This document shows, in pieces, positions 1 to 7,117 of a stretch of 7,981 bases of DNA. The position numbers were made by a program, and so were the translations under genes. Each line of letters opens with the position of its first letter. Positions within the stretch are counted from its first letter, which is position 1. Under the pieces are notes generated by a model that was not told where the DNA came from, did no database searches, and was given only the letters and a program-made list of their open reading frames with translations. Where the stretch lies: the NCBI GenBank assembly GCA_002691835.1, contig NZJA01000129.1, forward strand, positions 1 to 7,981. Reading direction: 5' to 3'. Origin of the DNA: Planctomycetota bacterium (lineage in GTDB: Bacteria; Planctomycetota; UBA8108; UBA1146).

Positions 1-83
1 ACCTTGCCACTGAGCCCCATATGGTCAGGAGCTTCCCAGAAATCGTCTGTGAGAACTGAGTTTTCCATACCGGAATCATACAT
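1..83 (-). CDS. N-terminus of an unidentified divergent gene (partial, runs off the left edge)
   Basis: On the minus strand an ATG at 83 opens a frame that stays open to the edge of the window, giving 27 whole codons. It reads MYDSGMENSVLTDDFWEAPD and then HMGLSGK. An in-frame second ATG lies at 68. The start at 83 is preceded by AAAGGGG (plus positions 91-97) seven bases upstream, a good Shine-Dalgarno match. The composition looks like real protein (acidic, with F, W and H) and the frame diverges from the peptidase gene with a normal spacer between them. I do not recognise the family from so short a piece and assign no function. The competing plus-strand frames over this stretch either stop at once or have no supporting start. 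Existence of the gene is an inference from the ribosome-binding site and the open frame. Confidence 0.55.
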   Translation of the reverse strand, partial: MYDSGMENSVLTDDFWEAPDHMGLSGK

Positions 84-187
84 CGACCCACCCCTTTGCC
101 ACAGCCAGACCCCCTGTTGCAATCCCGATTCAAGGTGCCATCCTGATCTCCCAGAGGCCCCACAGCCTCACCGAGAGGATCAAGACC
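84..187. promoter_or_regulatory. Divergent intergenic spacer with two ribosome-binding sites
   Basis: This 104-base spacer separates the minus-strand gene from the plus-strand peptidase gene and should hold promoters for both. Ribosome-binding sites are visible at each end: AAAGGGG on the minus strand (91-97) and GAGAGGA on the plus strand (173-179), eight bases before the GTG at 188. I see no convincing -35/-10 pair in either direction; TTGCAA at 117-122 has only a poor -10 partner. CAATCCCGATTC at 120-131 is an imperfect inverted repeat that resembles a sequence at 4093-4104. Promoter activity is inferred from gene orientation alone. Confidence 0.4.
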
Positions 188-2749
188 GTGAACATTTGCC
201 GATTTTCCTGCCTTCTTTTGGTACTTTTTTCCCTTCTGGTGCCAGCGACAGCCTGCTCTCAGGCTGTTTCACCCACCGAATACATGGGCCGTGCGCCAGG
301 AACCGATTTTAAATTGGCCGGCTGGGAGACGATCGGTGGCTGGTTTGACCAGTTTGGCGAGAAGACTCCAACTGCCATGACTCTCAATGTCGGAACCTCC
401 ACTGAGGGTCGCCCGGTCAGAATCTGTGTCATCTCGTCATCAGAAAATCTGGCAAATCTCGATCGTATCAAGGAGATCAGTCAGGCCATCGCCGATCCCC
501 GGGAACTTTCCCCCGCTCTTGCAGAATCTCTGGTTGCGGAAGCGGTCCCTGTCGTCTTTGTCTCCTGCAACATGCACTCGACAGAAATCGCCGCCGCAGA
601 GTGGTCGATGACTCAGGCATGGGATCTGGGAACCTCCGACGCTGAAGTATGGAAGCAGGTTCGCGATGAAGTGGTGACCGTGATCATTCCCACGGTCAAT
701 CCCGATGGCCTCGACCGGGTCGTCAACTGGTACCGTCGCATCGAGGGTACTCCTTACGAAGACGCCTATCTTCCTGAGCTGTATCAGCTGTATGCCGGCC
801 ATGACAACAACCGCGACTGGTTTGCCCTTTCTCTGGAAGAAACCAGAATCGTCACGCGAATGCTTTACAAGGAATGGTTCCCCACCATCTACTGGGATGT
901 CCACCAACAGGGCTCTCTTCGGGAACGAATGTTTGTTCCCCCATTCCGAGACCCCCTGAATCCCAATCTGCACCCGCTGACCATCTCCGGAATCGGTGCA
1001 CTGGGATCCCGTGCCATGCTCGACATGACCGCAGCCGGCTTCACCGGAATCTCCAGCGGCGTCAGTTACGACATGTGGTGGAATGGTGGCAACCGTAACG
1101 TTCCCGTTCGCCACAACATCATCGGTATCCTTTCGGAAGCGGCCTCTGCCAATCTGGCCAGTCCGATCTGGATCGATCCTTCTGACCTGGTCGCACCGCG
1201 AGGCATCGAAACGGGATATGCACCCTCCAACCGCTTTCCCGCACCCTGGCCCGGAGGCTGGTGGCGCGTCGGCGACATTCACCGCTACACCACCTCTCTC
1301 GGTGAATCCCTTCTGGGGAGCGTCGCCCGGGAGCCAGAAACCTGGGTCAGAAATTCCCTGCGTGTTGCCCGGGACGTGGTTCAGAAAGGGCGTGACGAAG
1401 CGCCCCGTTACTGGCTGATTCAACCGGGACAAAGAGACGCCGATGCGGTCAGCCGAATCCTGACCATCCTCGATTCCCAGGGTGTCGAAATGTTTGTTGC
1501 CCAGAAAGATTTTGAGGGAGATGGCCGCCCATACCCGGCTGGGACGCTGATCCTGCCAAGGGAGCAGCCCTACGGATCCTTCCTCAAGGACCTGTTCGAG
1601 GTGCAACGATACCCGGACGGCCCAGCTCCTTATGATGTAGCCGGCTGGACCCTGCCCCTGCTCTTTGGCATCGAAAGGGTGGAGATTCTTGAATCGATGA
1701 GCGTGGAGATGGAAAAGCCTGCCGATCTCCAGAGCCTGACCACCGCCCTGTCGATGGCAGAAACGCATGAAGAAAAGTGGGTCAGGCTGAAGGATCAGGA
1801 TACAGCCCCGGCCTCGTTCAAAGGAACCCTGCTCGATCTCAAGGGAACGGGTTGGGTCAGGAAAATGCTGGCCGGCTGGGATCAGGGCCAGCGAGTCTGG
1901 ATCAACAGCAGGGAAATGGAAATCTTTGTCCAGAGTTCAAACACCGCTGAAGAGGAAACCGGAGCGGGAAATCCCGCTGACTCTCCAGAATTCGAATCTG
2001 GGGATCTCCACGCTGCGCCACCCCGCGTCGGTGTCTATGCCCCCTATGTCGCCAGCAAAGACGAAGGATGGCTGCGCTGGGTACTCGATCACTACGGGAT
2101 TCCCTTCAAGAGGATTCGCAATGAACAGATCCGTGCGGGTCGCCTTGAGGAATTTGTCGATGTTCTGATCATTCCGGATATCAGTGAGCGTGTGATCCGT
2201 GACGGCCGCAAACCGGGCAGCGTCTTTCCGGAACTCGCTGGAGGCCTTTCTCCTGAAGGGGTGATCCATCTGGAAAGTTTTGTCCAACGGGGAGGCCGAT
2301 TGATCTGCTGTGGCCGCTCCTCCGATTTTGCCATCGATCAATTTGACCTGCCGTTGATTGAAGCCACCCGGGGAACCGATGAGTTGCCCGCACTCAGTTG
2401 CCCCGGTTCCATTCTGCGAACGATCCCTGTGAAAAAAGGCATCGGATCGTGGACACGAACCCTGCCTGACATGATTCCCATCTTCCATTCAGGCTCCCGT
2501 GCATGGCGTATCTCTGATTCTCGCGAAGACCACCAACCACCAGTCCACTCGCTGTTGGAATATCCGCGAAGGGAGATCCTCCTTTCAGGATATGCCAAAA
2601 ATACGGAGACCATCGCAGGAGCGAGTACCTGGGTCACTTCCAAAGTGGAAGCAGGCCGCATTCATCTGTTCGGATTCCGCCCCCACTATCGCTCGTGGCC
2701 TCACGGAAACTTTGAATTGTTGATGCGGGCCATCTTCTTTACCCACTAG
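188..2749 (+). CDS. Secreted M14-family zinc carboxypeptidase-like protein with C-terminal amidotransferase-like domain
   Basis: Probable exported metallopeptidase of 853 residues. The GTG start is supported by GAGAGGA eight bases upstream and by the signal peptide it creates (residues 1 to about 23-26, hydrophobic core LLLVLFSLLV); the next ATG would remove it. C23 follows ATA, but P19 makes a lipobox poor, so signal peptidase I cleavage is more likely. The peptidase domain spans about 40-340. Zinc ligands appear as HSTE (H130, E133) and H239 in YWDVHQQG. NPDG is at 171-174, the substrate-binding HDNNRDW at 205-211 and the probable catalytic glutamate E317 in LSEAAS. All expected M14 residues are present, so activity is plausible. 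Residues about 615-730 (from GVYAPYVASKDEGW to the VQRGGRLICCG region) resemble the class I glutamine amidotransferase-like fold often attached to these long M14 proteins. A low-complexity linker near 580-612 joins the parts. Substrate is unknown; the family cleaves C-terminal residues from peptides. Confidence 0.88.
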   Translation: MNICRFSCLLLVLFSLLVPATACSQAVSPTEYMGRAPGTDFKLAGWETIGGWFDQFGEKTPTAMTLNVGTSTEGRPVRICVISSSENLANLDRIKEISQAIADPRELSPALAESLVAEAVPVVFVSCNMHSTEIAAAEWSMTQAWDLGTSDAEVWKQVRDEVVTVIIPTVNPDGLDRVVNWYRRIEGTPYEDAYLPELYQLYAGHDNNRDWFALSLEETRIVTRMLYKEWFPTIYWDVHQQGSLRERMFVPPFRDPLNPNLHPLTISGIGALGSRAMLDMTAAGFTGISSGVSYDMWWNGGNRNVPVRHNIIGILSEAASANLASPIWIDPSDLVAPRGIETGYAPSNRFPAPWPGGWWRVGDIHRYTTSLGESLLGSVAREPETWVRNSLRVARDVVQKGRDEAPRYWLIQPGQRDADAVSRILTILDSQGVEMFVAQKDFEGDGRPYPAGTLILPREQPYGSFLKDLFEVQRYPDGPAPYDVAGWTLPLLFGIERVEILESMSVEMEKPADLQSLTTALSMAETHEEKWVRLKDQDTAPASFKGTLLDLKGTGWVRKMLAGWDQGQRVWINSREMEIFVQSSNTAEEETGAGNPADSPEFESGDLHAAPPRVGVYAPYVASKDEGWLRWVLDHYGIPFKRIRNEQIRAGRLEEFVDVLIIPDISERVIRDGRKPGSVFPELAGGLSPEGVIHLESFVQRGGRLICCGRSSDFAIDQFDLPLIEATRGTDELPALSCPGSILRTIPVKKGIGSWTRTLPDMIPIFHSGSRAWRISDSREDHQPPVHSLLEYPRREILLSGYAKNTETIAGASTWVTSKVEAGRIHLFGFRPHYRSWPHGNFELLMRAIFFTH

Positions 2750-2778
2750 GTTTACTTTCCAAAGAAACGGGACCTTCG

Positions 2779-4002
2779 ATGACCGCCGCTTCCGAACACC
2801 GTGCATCCGGTTCGCAGGTCCGCCTGCACTCTCTCGATGGACTGAGGGCAACGATGATGCTCCTTGGTTTAGTACTGCACAGTGCAATCAATTACATGGC
2901 TGAGCCCATTAATGACGCCTGGCGTTTCAGGGATGCACAGACTTCCAACTTCTTCTCCTTTCTCGTCGGATATATTCATGCGTGGAGAATGCCGATATTC
3001 ATGTTCATCGGTGGATTCTTTGGTGCGCTACTGGTTGAAAAAAGAGGATTAACTCCCTTCCTGACGCATCGGCTTTCTCGATTGGGATTACCCCTTGTGC
3101 TGTTCCTTCCCTTCATGCTTCCGTTAACAATTTCCGGATTTCAAATCGCCAATCTTGCACAAGCAGTGGGTTTTGAGGCTGCGTGGAAGCTGACGGTCAA
3201 TTCACCTCCAACGCAATTTTTCACTCCATTGATCACCATTCATCTGTGGTTTTTGTACTACCTTTTGATCTACTCAGTCCTCGCCTTTTTGCTCAGTCCC
3301 ATTTCTCAAAAACTCCCTTCCGGTCTTCGTCCTTCCACTCTCGTCGCCCGGGTCATGCGATTCCCCGGATCAACCCTTCTGCTGTGCCTTCCCGTCGGCT
3401 GGGCCCTGAAGGATTCCATGCTTCCCGGACTACTGGTTCCAGGAGTCGAGTGGATCCCAGAGAAGGCCAGCTTCCTGACTTATGCATTTCTGTACCTCTG
3501 TGGATGGTCGCTGTGGAGCCAAAAAGAGCTTCTGGCAAAAGTCGCGTCATGGCCGCGGATCCTCAGCAGTCTGGCGCTGACGCTGATCCTTTTCATGGCC
3601 TGGGGAGCTAGCCTCGCTGATCCCACCACCTTCACTTCCGAATCCCGGCGCCTCCTGGTTTCATGTCTGGCAGCTCTGGTGATGTGGCAGGCGATCTGGG
3701 GATTCATCGGTCTCTTCGTCAAACTGACTTCCAGAGAGATTCCGCGAATACGCTACTTCGTGGATGCGTCCTATTGGATCTACCTGATCCACTTGCCCTT
3801 CACCATCTGGATTCCAGGATTCCTTTCAAATCTGGAGTGGAGCAGTTACGCAAAATTTGGTGTGACACTCACGGTCACCACTTCAGTAGGACTGATCACC
3901 TACGACCTCTTTGTTCGTTCAACATGGATCGGATTCATCCTGAACGGTCAAAAAGCACCGCGGGCTCTGCTGAAAGCGGTGCGAAATGCCCCTTTGAAAT
4001 AA
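2779..4002 (+). CDS. Acyltransferase-3 family membrane protein, MdoC/OpgC-like
   Basis: Integral inner-membrane acyltransferase of 407 residues with about ten hydrophobic segments. Family landmarks are seen in order: LHSLDGLRATMMLLGLVLHS near the N-terminus (R23 and the conserved H34), HAWRMPIFMFIGGFF (H67, R70), the THRLSRLGLPLVLFLP loop, HLWFLYYLL from H155 and YWIYLIHLP at 332-340 (H338). This set is typical of the branch that includes the glucan succinyltransferase MdoC/OpgC. Family members move an acyl group, such as acetyl or succinyl, across the membrane onto sugars of glycans, glucans or lipids; the substrate here cannot be read from sequence. The length is near the family norm. The gene begins 29 bases after the peptidase stop, so the two may be co-transcribed, though its ribosome-binding site (ACGGGA) is weak. 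No glycan synthesis genes are adjacent, so a role in osmoregulated glucans is only one option. Confidence 0.85.
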   Translation: MTAASEHRASGSQVRLHSLDGLRATMMLLGLVLHSAINYMAEPINDAWRFRDAQTSNFFSFLVGYIHAWRMPIFMFIGGFFGALLVEKRGLTPFLTHRLSRLGLPLVLFLPFMLPLTISGFQIANLAQAVGFEAAWKLTVNSPPTQFFTPLITIHLWFLYYLLIYSVLAFLLSPISQKLPSGLRPSTLVARVMRFPGSTLLLCLPVGWALKDSMLPGLLVPGVEWIPEKASFLTYAFLYLCGWSLWSQKELLAKVASWPRILSSLALTLILFMAWGASLADPTTFTSESRRLLVSCLAALVMWQAIWGFIGLFVKLTSREIPRIRYFVDASYWIYLIHLPFTIWIPGFLSNLEWSSYAKFGVTLTVTTSVGLITYDLFVRSTWIGFILNGQKAPRALLKAVRNAPLK

Positions 4003-4122
4003 TGAAAATCTGTCCAACTTTTAAACCTGTAATTTTTGCCTGTTAGGACATATCTAGGTTCACAGGAAGTCACTAACTGGTCGTGAGTGGTAGAATCGGG
4101 ATTCAAAACTTGGAGTTCTCCT
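4003..4122 (+). promoter_or_regulatory. AT-richer spacer upstream of the thioredoxin-like gene, with ribosome-binding site
   Basis: This 120-base gap is the only plausible place for a promoter of the thioredoxin-like gene and a terminator of the acyltransferase gene. TGTCCAAC (4011-4018) can pair with GTTAGGACA (4042-4050) with one bulged base, around a 23-base AT-rich loop. No T tract follows, so I do not call it an intrinsic terminator. A perfect inverted repeat, GAATC-GG-GATTC, lies at 4093-4104. The ribosome-binding site GGAG (4112-4115) is seven bases from the ATG at 4123. No clear sigma-70 promoter was found. Confidence 0.35.
4093..4104. repeat. Short perfect inverted repeat GAATC-GG-GATTC
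   Basis: Five-base perfect arms flank a two-base centre, 18 bases upstream of the ATG at 4123. An imperfect copy (GAATCGGGATTG on the minus strand) is at 120-131 in the divergent spacer; the two share 11 bases. It could be an operator half-site pair, but the size is small and no regulator is encoded here. Confidence 0.3.
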
Positions 4123-5037
4123 ATGATTCCCACCCTGTTCTTTTCAATCAGTCTTTTGCTGAGCTCTCTTGTGGCGGAAACACCTTCCGCTTCGAATTCT
4201 CATGCTGTAAATCAAGACTCGAACACCGCTGAAGAGACCACTCCTAAATCTGCTCCCGCCACCGACTATTGGGCGGGAAGCGATATGGAAGCCGCTCAAA
4301 AGGAAGCCCAGCGAAGAAGCGTTCCCATCCTTTTGCTGATTGTCAGAGACGGTGATCCCATCTGTGATTCCTGGGCCCAGCAACACCTGGAAGACCCCGC
4401 ATTTCTTAAGGCCTTGGAAACCCACGGCGTTCCGGCTCTAGCATGTATCACCGATCAAAAAAATGAACTCCACAAACCGGTTTCATCTGAAACTGATTCC
4501 TGTCCCCTTCACGGATGTAAAAATTGTTTGGAACATCAGGGTAGTGAAACCCTGATCAAGGATTTACCGATTCCAAGGCTGTTGCCAAGAATCTATCTCA
4601 TCGATCGGCTCTCAGGTGAATCCCGTGCACTCCCCGAAGACCTGCCTTTTCGCGGTGCCAAAGCCCTCTCTGAATATTTGGACAAACGAACTGAGGAAAA
4701 TCCACCAACCCGTATCCAGTATCGCTTTTTGCAGAAGCATCTGGAGCGAGCCGTTGAATACAACGGATATGAAGATTTTGAAAAGGGTTGTCAGGAATTG
4801 GCTGCAGCCAAACGGCTACTCCCAATCTTTGGTCAAGAGATGGCTGACCAATGGGATCTCGGTTACGCACCCTACAGGGGTCGAGGAATCCAAATGATTC
4901 GAAAAGCAAAAGAGGCGTTGAAAACGAATCGAATCATGGGCACGAGAATGCTCACGAGGGTCGCCAAAATCATGGCGGGTTTACCAGAAGGTGAAAGAGC
5001 TCGACACCTATTGAACGCACTTCAGCCGAAGAATTAA
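4123..5037 (+). CDS. Exported thioredoxin-like fold protein lacking CxxC, with a Cys/His cluster
   Basis: Predicted secreted or periplasmic protein of 304 residues. I chose the ATG at 4123 over an in-frame GTG at 4087 because GGAG sits seven bases before it and a clean signal peptide begins there (MIPTLFFSISLLLSSLVA, cleavage near LVA or ETPSA). A polar linker to about residue 45 precedes a domain resembling the thioredoxin_7/DUF255 group: WAGSDMEAAQKEAQRRSVP, the strand ILLLIV, then C81-D-S-W84 where a CxxC would be expected, and PRIYLID with a preceding proline as the possible cis-Pro strand. A cluster CPLHGCKNCLEH (C127, H130, C132, C135, H138) is inserted before that strand and could bind metal. 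The helical C-terminal third (about 195-304) shows no motif I recognise. With only one active-site cysteine, classical disulfide exchange is unlikely. Fold assignment is tentative and function unknown. The gene ends inside the convergent sufT stop region. Confidence 0.7.
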   Translation: MIPTLFFSISLLLSSLVAETPSASNSHAVNQDSNTAEETTPKSAPATDYWAGSDMEAAQKEAQRRSVPILLLIVRDGDPICDSWAQQHLEDPAFLKALETHGVPALACITDQKNELHKPVSSETDSCPLHGCKNCLEHQGSETLIKDLPIPRLLPRIYLIDRLSGESRALPEDLPFRGAKALSEYLDKRTEENPPTRIQYRFLQKHLERAVEYNGYEDFEKGCQELAAAKRLLPIFGQEMADQWDLGYAPYRGRGIQMIRKAKEALKTNRIMGTRMLTRVAKIMAGLPEGERARHLLNALQPKN

Positions 5038-5414
5038 AACATTCCCAACTGAAGTTTCGCGCCTTCGGTCATACGATCCTTGGTCCATACGGGATCCCAG
5101 ACGACTCCGACCACACATTCCGAGACGCCTTCAACGGCACTGACTTTCTGCTCCACTTCAACGGGCAGGGTTCCAGCGACGGGGCAAGCTGGAGATGTCA
5201 GAGTCATCTCGATGTCGATTTTAGAATCATCTTCAATTTGAATCCGATAAATCAAACCCAACTCATAAATATTGACCGGGATTTCTGGATCGTGGCAAGT
5301 TTCAATCGCCTTCACGATGAGGTCTTCCAGAGTTCCCTCTTCAGCCTGTAATCCTGCTGGCCGAACATCCGCATCGGCTGAATCGGACAGATTTTGATCG
5401 TGGTTTTCAGTCAT
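5034..5414 (-). CDS. sufT: SufT-like MIP18/DUF59 family Fe-S assembly protein
   Basis: A 126-residue protein of the MIP18 (DUF59) family, which in bacteria helps mature or deliver iron-sulphur clusters made by SUF. The diagnostic elements are DPEIPVNIYELGLIY (42-56) and the MTLTSPACPVAG stretch with the conserved reactive cysteine C77. It ends with WDPVWTKDRMTEGAKLQLG, the usual finish of the SUF-associated subgroup. The first 26 residues are an acidic, probably disordered extension. The ATG at 5414 overlaps the TGA of the sufU gene by four bases (ATGA) and has GGAGAGG ten bases upstream (plus positions 5425-5431), so translation is probably coupled. As the last gene of the operon it fits a late step in cluster assembly. 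PaaD, a relative in phenylacetate degradation, is the main alternative and is ruled against by the sufDSU neighbours. Its stop codon overlaps that of the convergent gene. Confidence 0.87.
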   Translation of the reverse strand: MTENHDQNLSDSADADVRPAGLQAEEGTLEDLIVKAIETCHDPEIPVNIYELGLIYRIQIEDDSKIDIEMTLTSPACPVAGTLPVEVEQKVSAVEGVSECVVGVVWDPVWTKDRMTEGAKLQLGMF

Positions 5415-5863
5415 TCTGTAGAAGCCTCTCCACTATTTCCATCCAGAGCCTGCACCAGTGTATGCCAGGCCAACGTTGCACATTTCACCCTCGAAGGATA
5501 ATCCTTCACACCTGAGAATACCTCAAGCTTCATTAACTCCGACGGATATGGCTCAGAATCGGCACCGGTCACTGCTTTATGGAACTGACCAAAGATTTTC
5601 CGCGCTTCTGCTTCAGATTTCCCTTTCAGAAGTTCGGTTAAAATCGAAGCACTGGCAGTACAGATCGCACAAGCTGTCGCTTCAAATCCGATTTCTGAGA
5701 GGACACCGTCTTCAGAACAAAGAACCTCCATATCAATCTCATCACCACAAAGTGGATTGTGGCCTTTCGCAGACCTATTTGACTCGGCCAGCTTTCGATG
5801 ATTTCGAGGAGATCTGGAGTGATCGATGATCATCTCCTGGTAAAGCTCTCTCATGGAGTTCAT
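5411..5863 (-). CDS. sufU: SufU, sulfurtransferase partner of the SufS cysteine desulfurase
   Basis: A 150-residue IscU-fold protein of the SufU type. In the best-studied SufU, from Bacillus subtilis, a zinc ion held by three cysteines and an aspartate lets the protein accept the persulfide from SufS and pass sulfur on for cluster building. The ligands are all visible: C39 and D41 in NPLCGD, C65 in ATACAICTASAS, and C128 in RVKCATLAWHTL. The spacing between C65 and C128 includes the insertion (around GQFHKAVTGADSEPYPSEL) that separates SufU from IscU. C68 is an additional cysteine where many relatives have serine (CAIS). The ATG at 5863 overlaps the sufS stop as ATGA, with a weak GAAAGAG site upstream; a second in-frame ATG at 5854 is possible. 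A scaffold role like IscU is less likely because the IscU-specific features are absent and sufD is present. Confidence 0.92.
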   Translation of the reverse strand: MNSMRELYQEMIIDHSRSPRNHRKLAESNRSAKGHNPLCGDEIDMEVLCSEDGVLSEIGFEATACAICTASASILTELLKGKSEAEARKIFGQFHKAVTGADSEPYPSELMKLEVFSGVKDYPSRVKCATLAWHTLVQALDGNSGEASTE

Positions 5864-7098
5864 GCAAAGATCTCTTTCACAGCTTTAACGGAATTCAGCA
5901 ACGCGAGGACATCCGAATCATCATTGTGCATCCCGACAGACGCTCGAATTGTCGCCGGTAGTCCCAGCCTTTTCATCAAAGGCATGGCGCAATGGTGACC
6001 AGCTCTAATCGCGACTCCATTTTGATCCATGATCGTTGCCGCATCATGCGGATGGACGCCGTCGAGAGTGAAGGAAACGCAACAGGCCCTCTTTGAGGGC
6101 TCACCCACGACCTGCACGCCCTCCATCGACTTCAGACCTGATTCGATCTGCTCTAATAGTGACTCTTCGTGAGCCCGAACTGAATCCCTGCCTATCGAAT
6201 CGAGAAACTCAAGAGCAGCCCCCAGACCAATTACGGCGGCAATGTCAGGAGTTCCTGCTTCAAACTTCCAAGGGACCTCAGCGTAGGAACTCTCTTCGAA
6301 AGAAACAGTGCGAATCATGTCACCGCCTCCTTGCCAAGGAGGCATTCGATCGAGGATCTCTTTCTTGCCCCAGAGAATTCCTGCTCCGGTGGGTCCATAA
6401 GTCTTGTGACCACTGAAGGTCAAAAAGTCGCAATCGATGTCTTTTGGACTAATCGACATATGCGGCGCAGACTGTGCCGCATCCAGAACTGTGAAAGCTC
6501 CGACTTTCCTCGCTGCGGAAAAAATCCGATCAATATCGTTAACGGTCCCAATGGCATTGGAAACATGGCCAACAGAGACAACCTTTGTTCGCTCCGACAG
6601 CAGCTGATCGAGTTCCGACAGGATTAATTCACCGGCGTCGTCACATGGAATCACCTTTAGTACGATTCCCAAACTGTCACCGAGAAGCTGCCATGGAACA
6701 ATATTCGCATGGTGATCCAATGCAGAGATCAACACCTCATCTCCCTGCTGAAATCCCCCGTCTGTCTTCGAGAGGGAATTCGCCAGCAAGTTCATAGATT
6801 CGGTCACTCCACGGGTGTAAATCACTTCGCGTGAATCGTCGATATTTAAAAATTGTGCAACAGTCTTGCGGACTCCCTCAAAACGGGCAGTCGCTCGCTC
6901 GCTGAGAGTATGAACTCCCCGGTGAACGTTGGCGCAATCTTTACGATAAACAGACTCGACCGCCTGAATGACAGAGAGAGGCTTTTGGGTGGTCGCTGCA
7001 CTATCCAGATAAACGAGACGATGACCATGGACCTGCTGATCCAATCCAGGAAAAAGCTTTTGGACATCGGTCAAATTCAGCGAAACGGAATCACCCAA
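5860..7098 (-). CDS. sufS: SufS, PLP-dependent cysteine desulfurase
   Basis: Class V aminotransferase-fold enzyme that removes sulfur from L-cysteine as an enzyme-bound persulfide, leaving alanine, and supplies it to SufU and SufBCD in the cytoplasm. Seen in order: LVYLDSAATTQKP near the N-terminus, ALDHHANIVPWQL with the PLP-stacking histidine, VLDAAQSAPH with the cofactor aspartate, the PLP lysine in FSGHKTYGPTG (codon at 6405-6403) and the catalytic cysteine in RAGHHCAMPLM (codon at 5991-5989). I prefer a TTG start at 7098: AGGAG (plus positions 7109-7113) is ten bases upstream, giving 412 residues, and homology to known SufS proteins begins only a few residues later. The longer frame starts at a GTG at 7134, which would overlap sufD by 17 bases but has no ribosome-binding site. 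The function is firm; the start is not. Confidence 0.93.
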   Translation of the reverse strand: MGDSVSLNLTDVQKLFPGLDQQVHGHRLVYLDSAATTQKPLSVIQAVESVYRKDCANVHRGVHTLSERATARFEGVRKTVAQFLNIDDSREVIYTRGVTESMNLLANSLSKTDGGFQQGDEVLISALDHHANIVPWQLLGDSLGIVLKVIPCDDAGELILSELDQLLSERTKVVSVGHVSNAIGTVNDIDRIFSAARKVGAFTVLDAAQSAPHMSISPKDIDCDFLTFSGHKTYGPTGAGILWGKKEILDRMPPWQGGGDMIRTVSFEESSYAEVPWKFEAGTPDIAAVIGLGAALEFLDSIGRDSVRAHEESLLEQIESGLKSMEGVQVVGEPSKRACCVSFTLDGVHPHDAATIMDQNGVAIRAGHHCAMPLMKRLGLPATIRASVGMHNDDSDVLALLNSVKAVKEIFA

Positions 7099-7108
7099 GT
7101 TCAAAACT

Positions 7109-7113
7109 CTCCT
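7109..7113 (-). promoter_or_regulatory. Ribosome-binding site of sufS
   Basis: AGGAG on the minus strand lies just after the sufD stop codon (7118-7120). It is ten bases before the TTG at 7098 and only four before the TTG at 7104, so it points to 7098 as the sufS start. It lies downstream of the GTG at 7134 and cannot serve that start. Confidence 0.5.
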
Positions 7114-7117
7114 ACCT

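Noticed and set aside
4..312. 102-codon plus-strand frame starting at TTG 4
   Set aside because: It overlaps the signal-peptide region of the peptidase gene by 125 bases, is rich in Pro, Ser and His without pattern, and has no visible ribosome-binding site; the minus-strand frame at 1-83 is better supported.
440..1768. 442-codon open frame on the minus strand inside the peptidase gene
   Set aside because: It lies wholly antisense to a gene with clear M14 motifs, has no recognisable domain, and its composition fits a reverse-strand shadow of biased codon use.
1937..2488. 183-codon minus-strand frame opposite the amidotransferase-like domain
   Set aside because: Antisense to well-supported coding sequence and without recognisable motifs.
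4011..4050. Stem-loop TGTCCAAC/GTTAGGACA as a terminator for the acyltransferase gene
   Set aside because: The stem is short with a bulge, the loop is 23 bases, and no T tract follows on the plus strand.
4087..4122. GTG at 4087 as start of the thioredoxin-like protein
   Set aside because: It would bury the signal peptide behind a 12-residue polar extension, while the ATG at 4123 has GGAG at ideal spacing.
4528..4536. Possible c-type haem motif near CKNCLEH
   Set aside because: A haem c site needs CxxCH; here two residues separate the second cysteine from the histidine.
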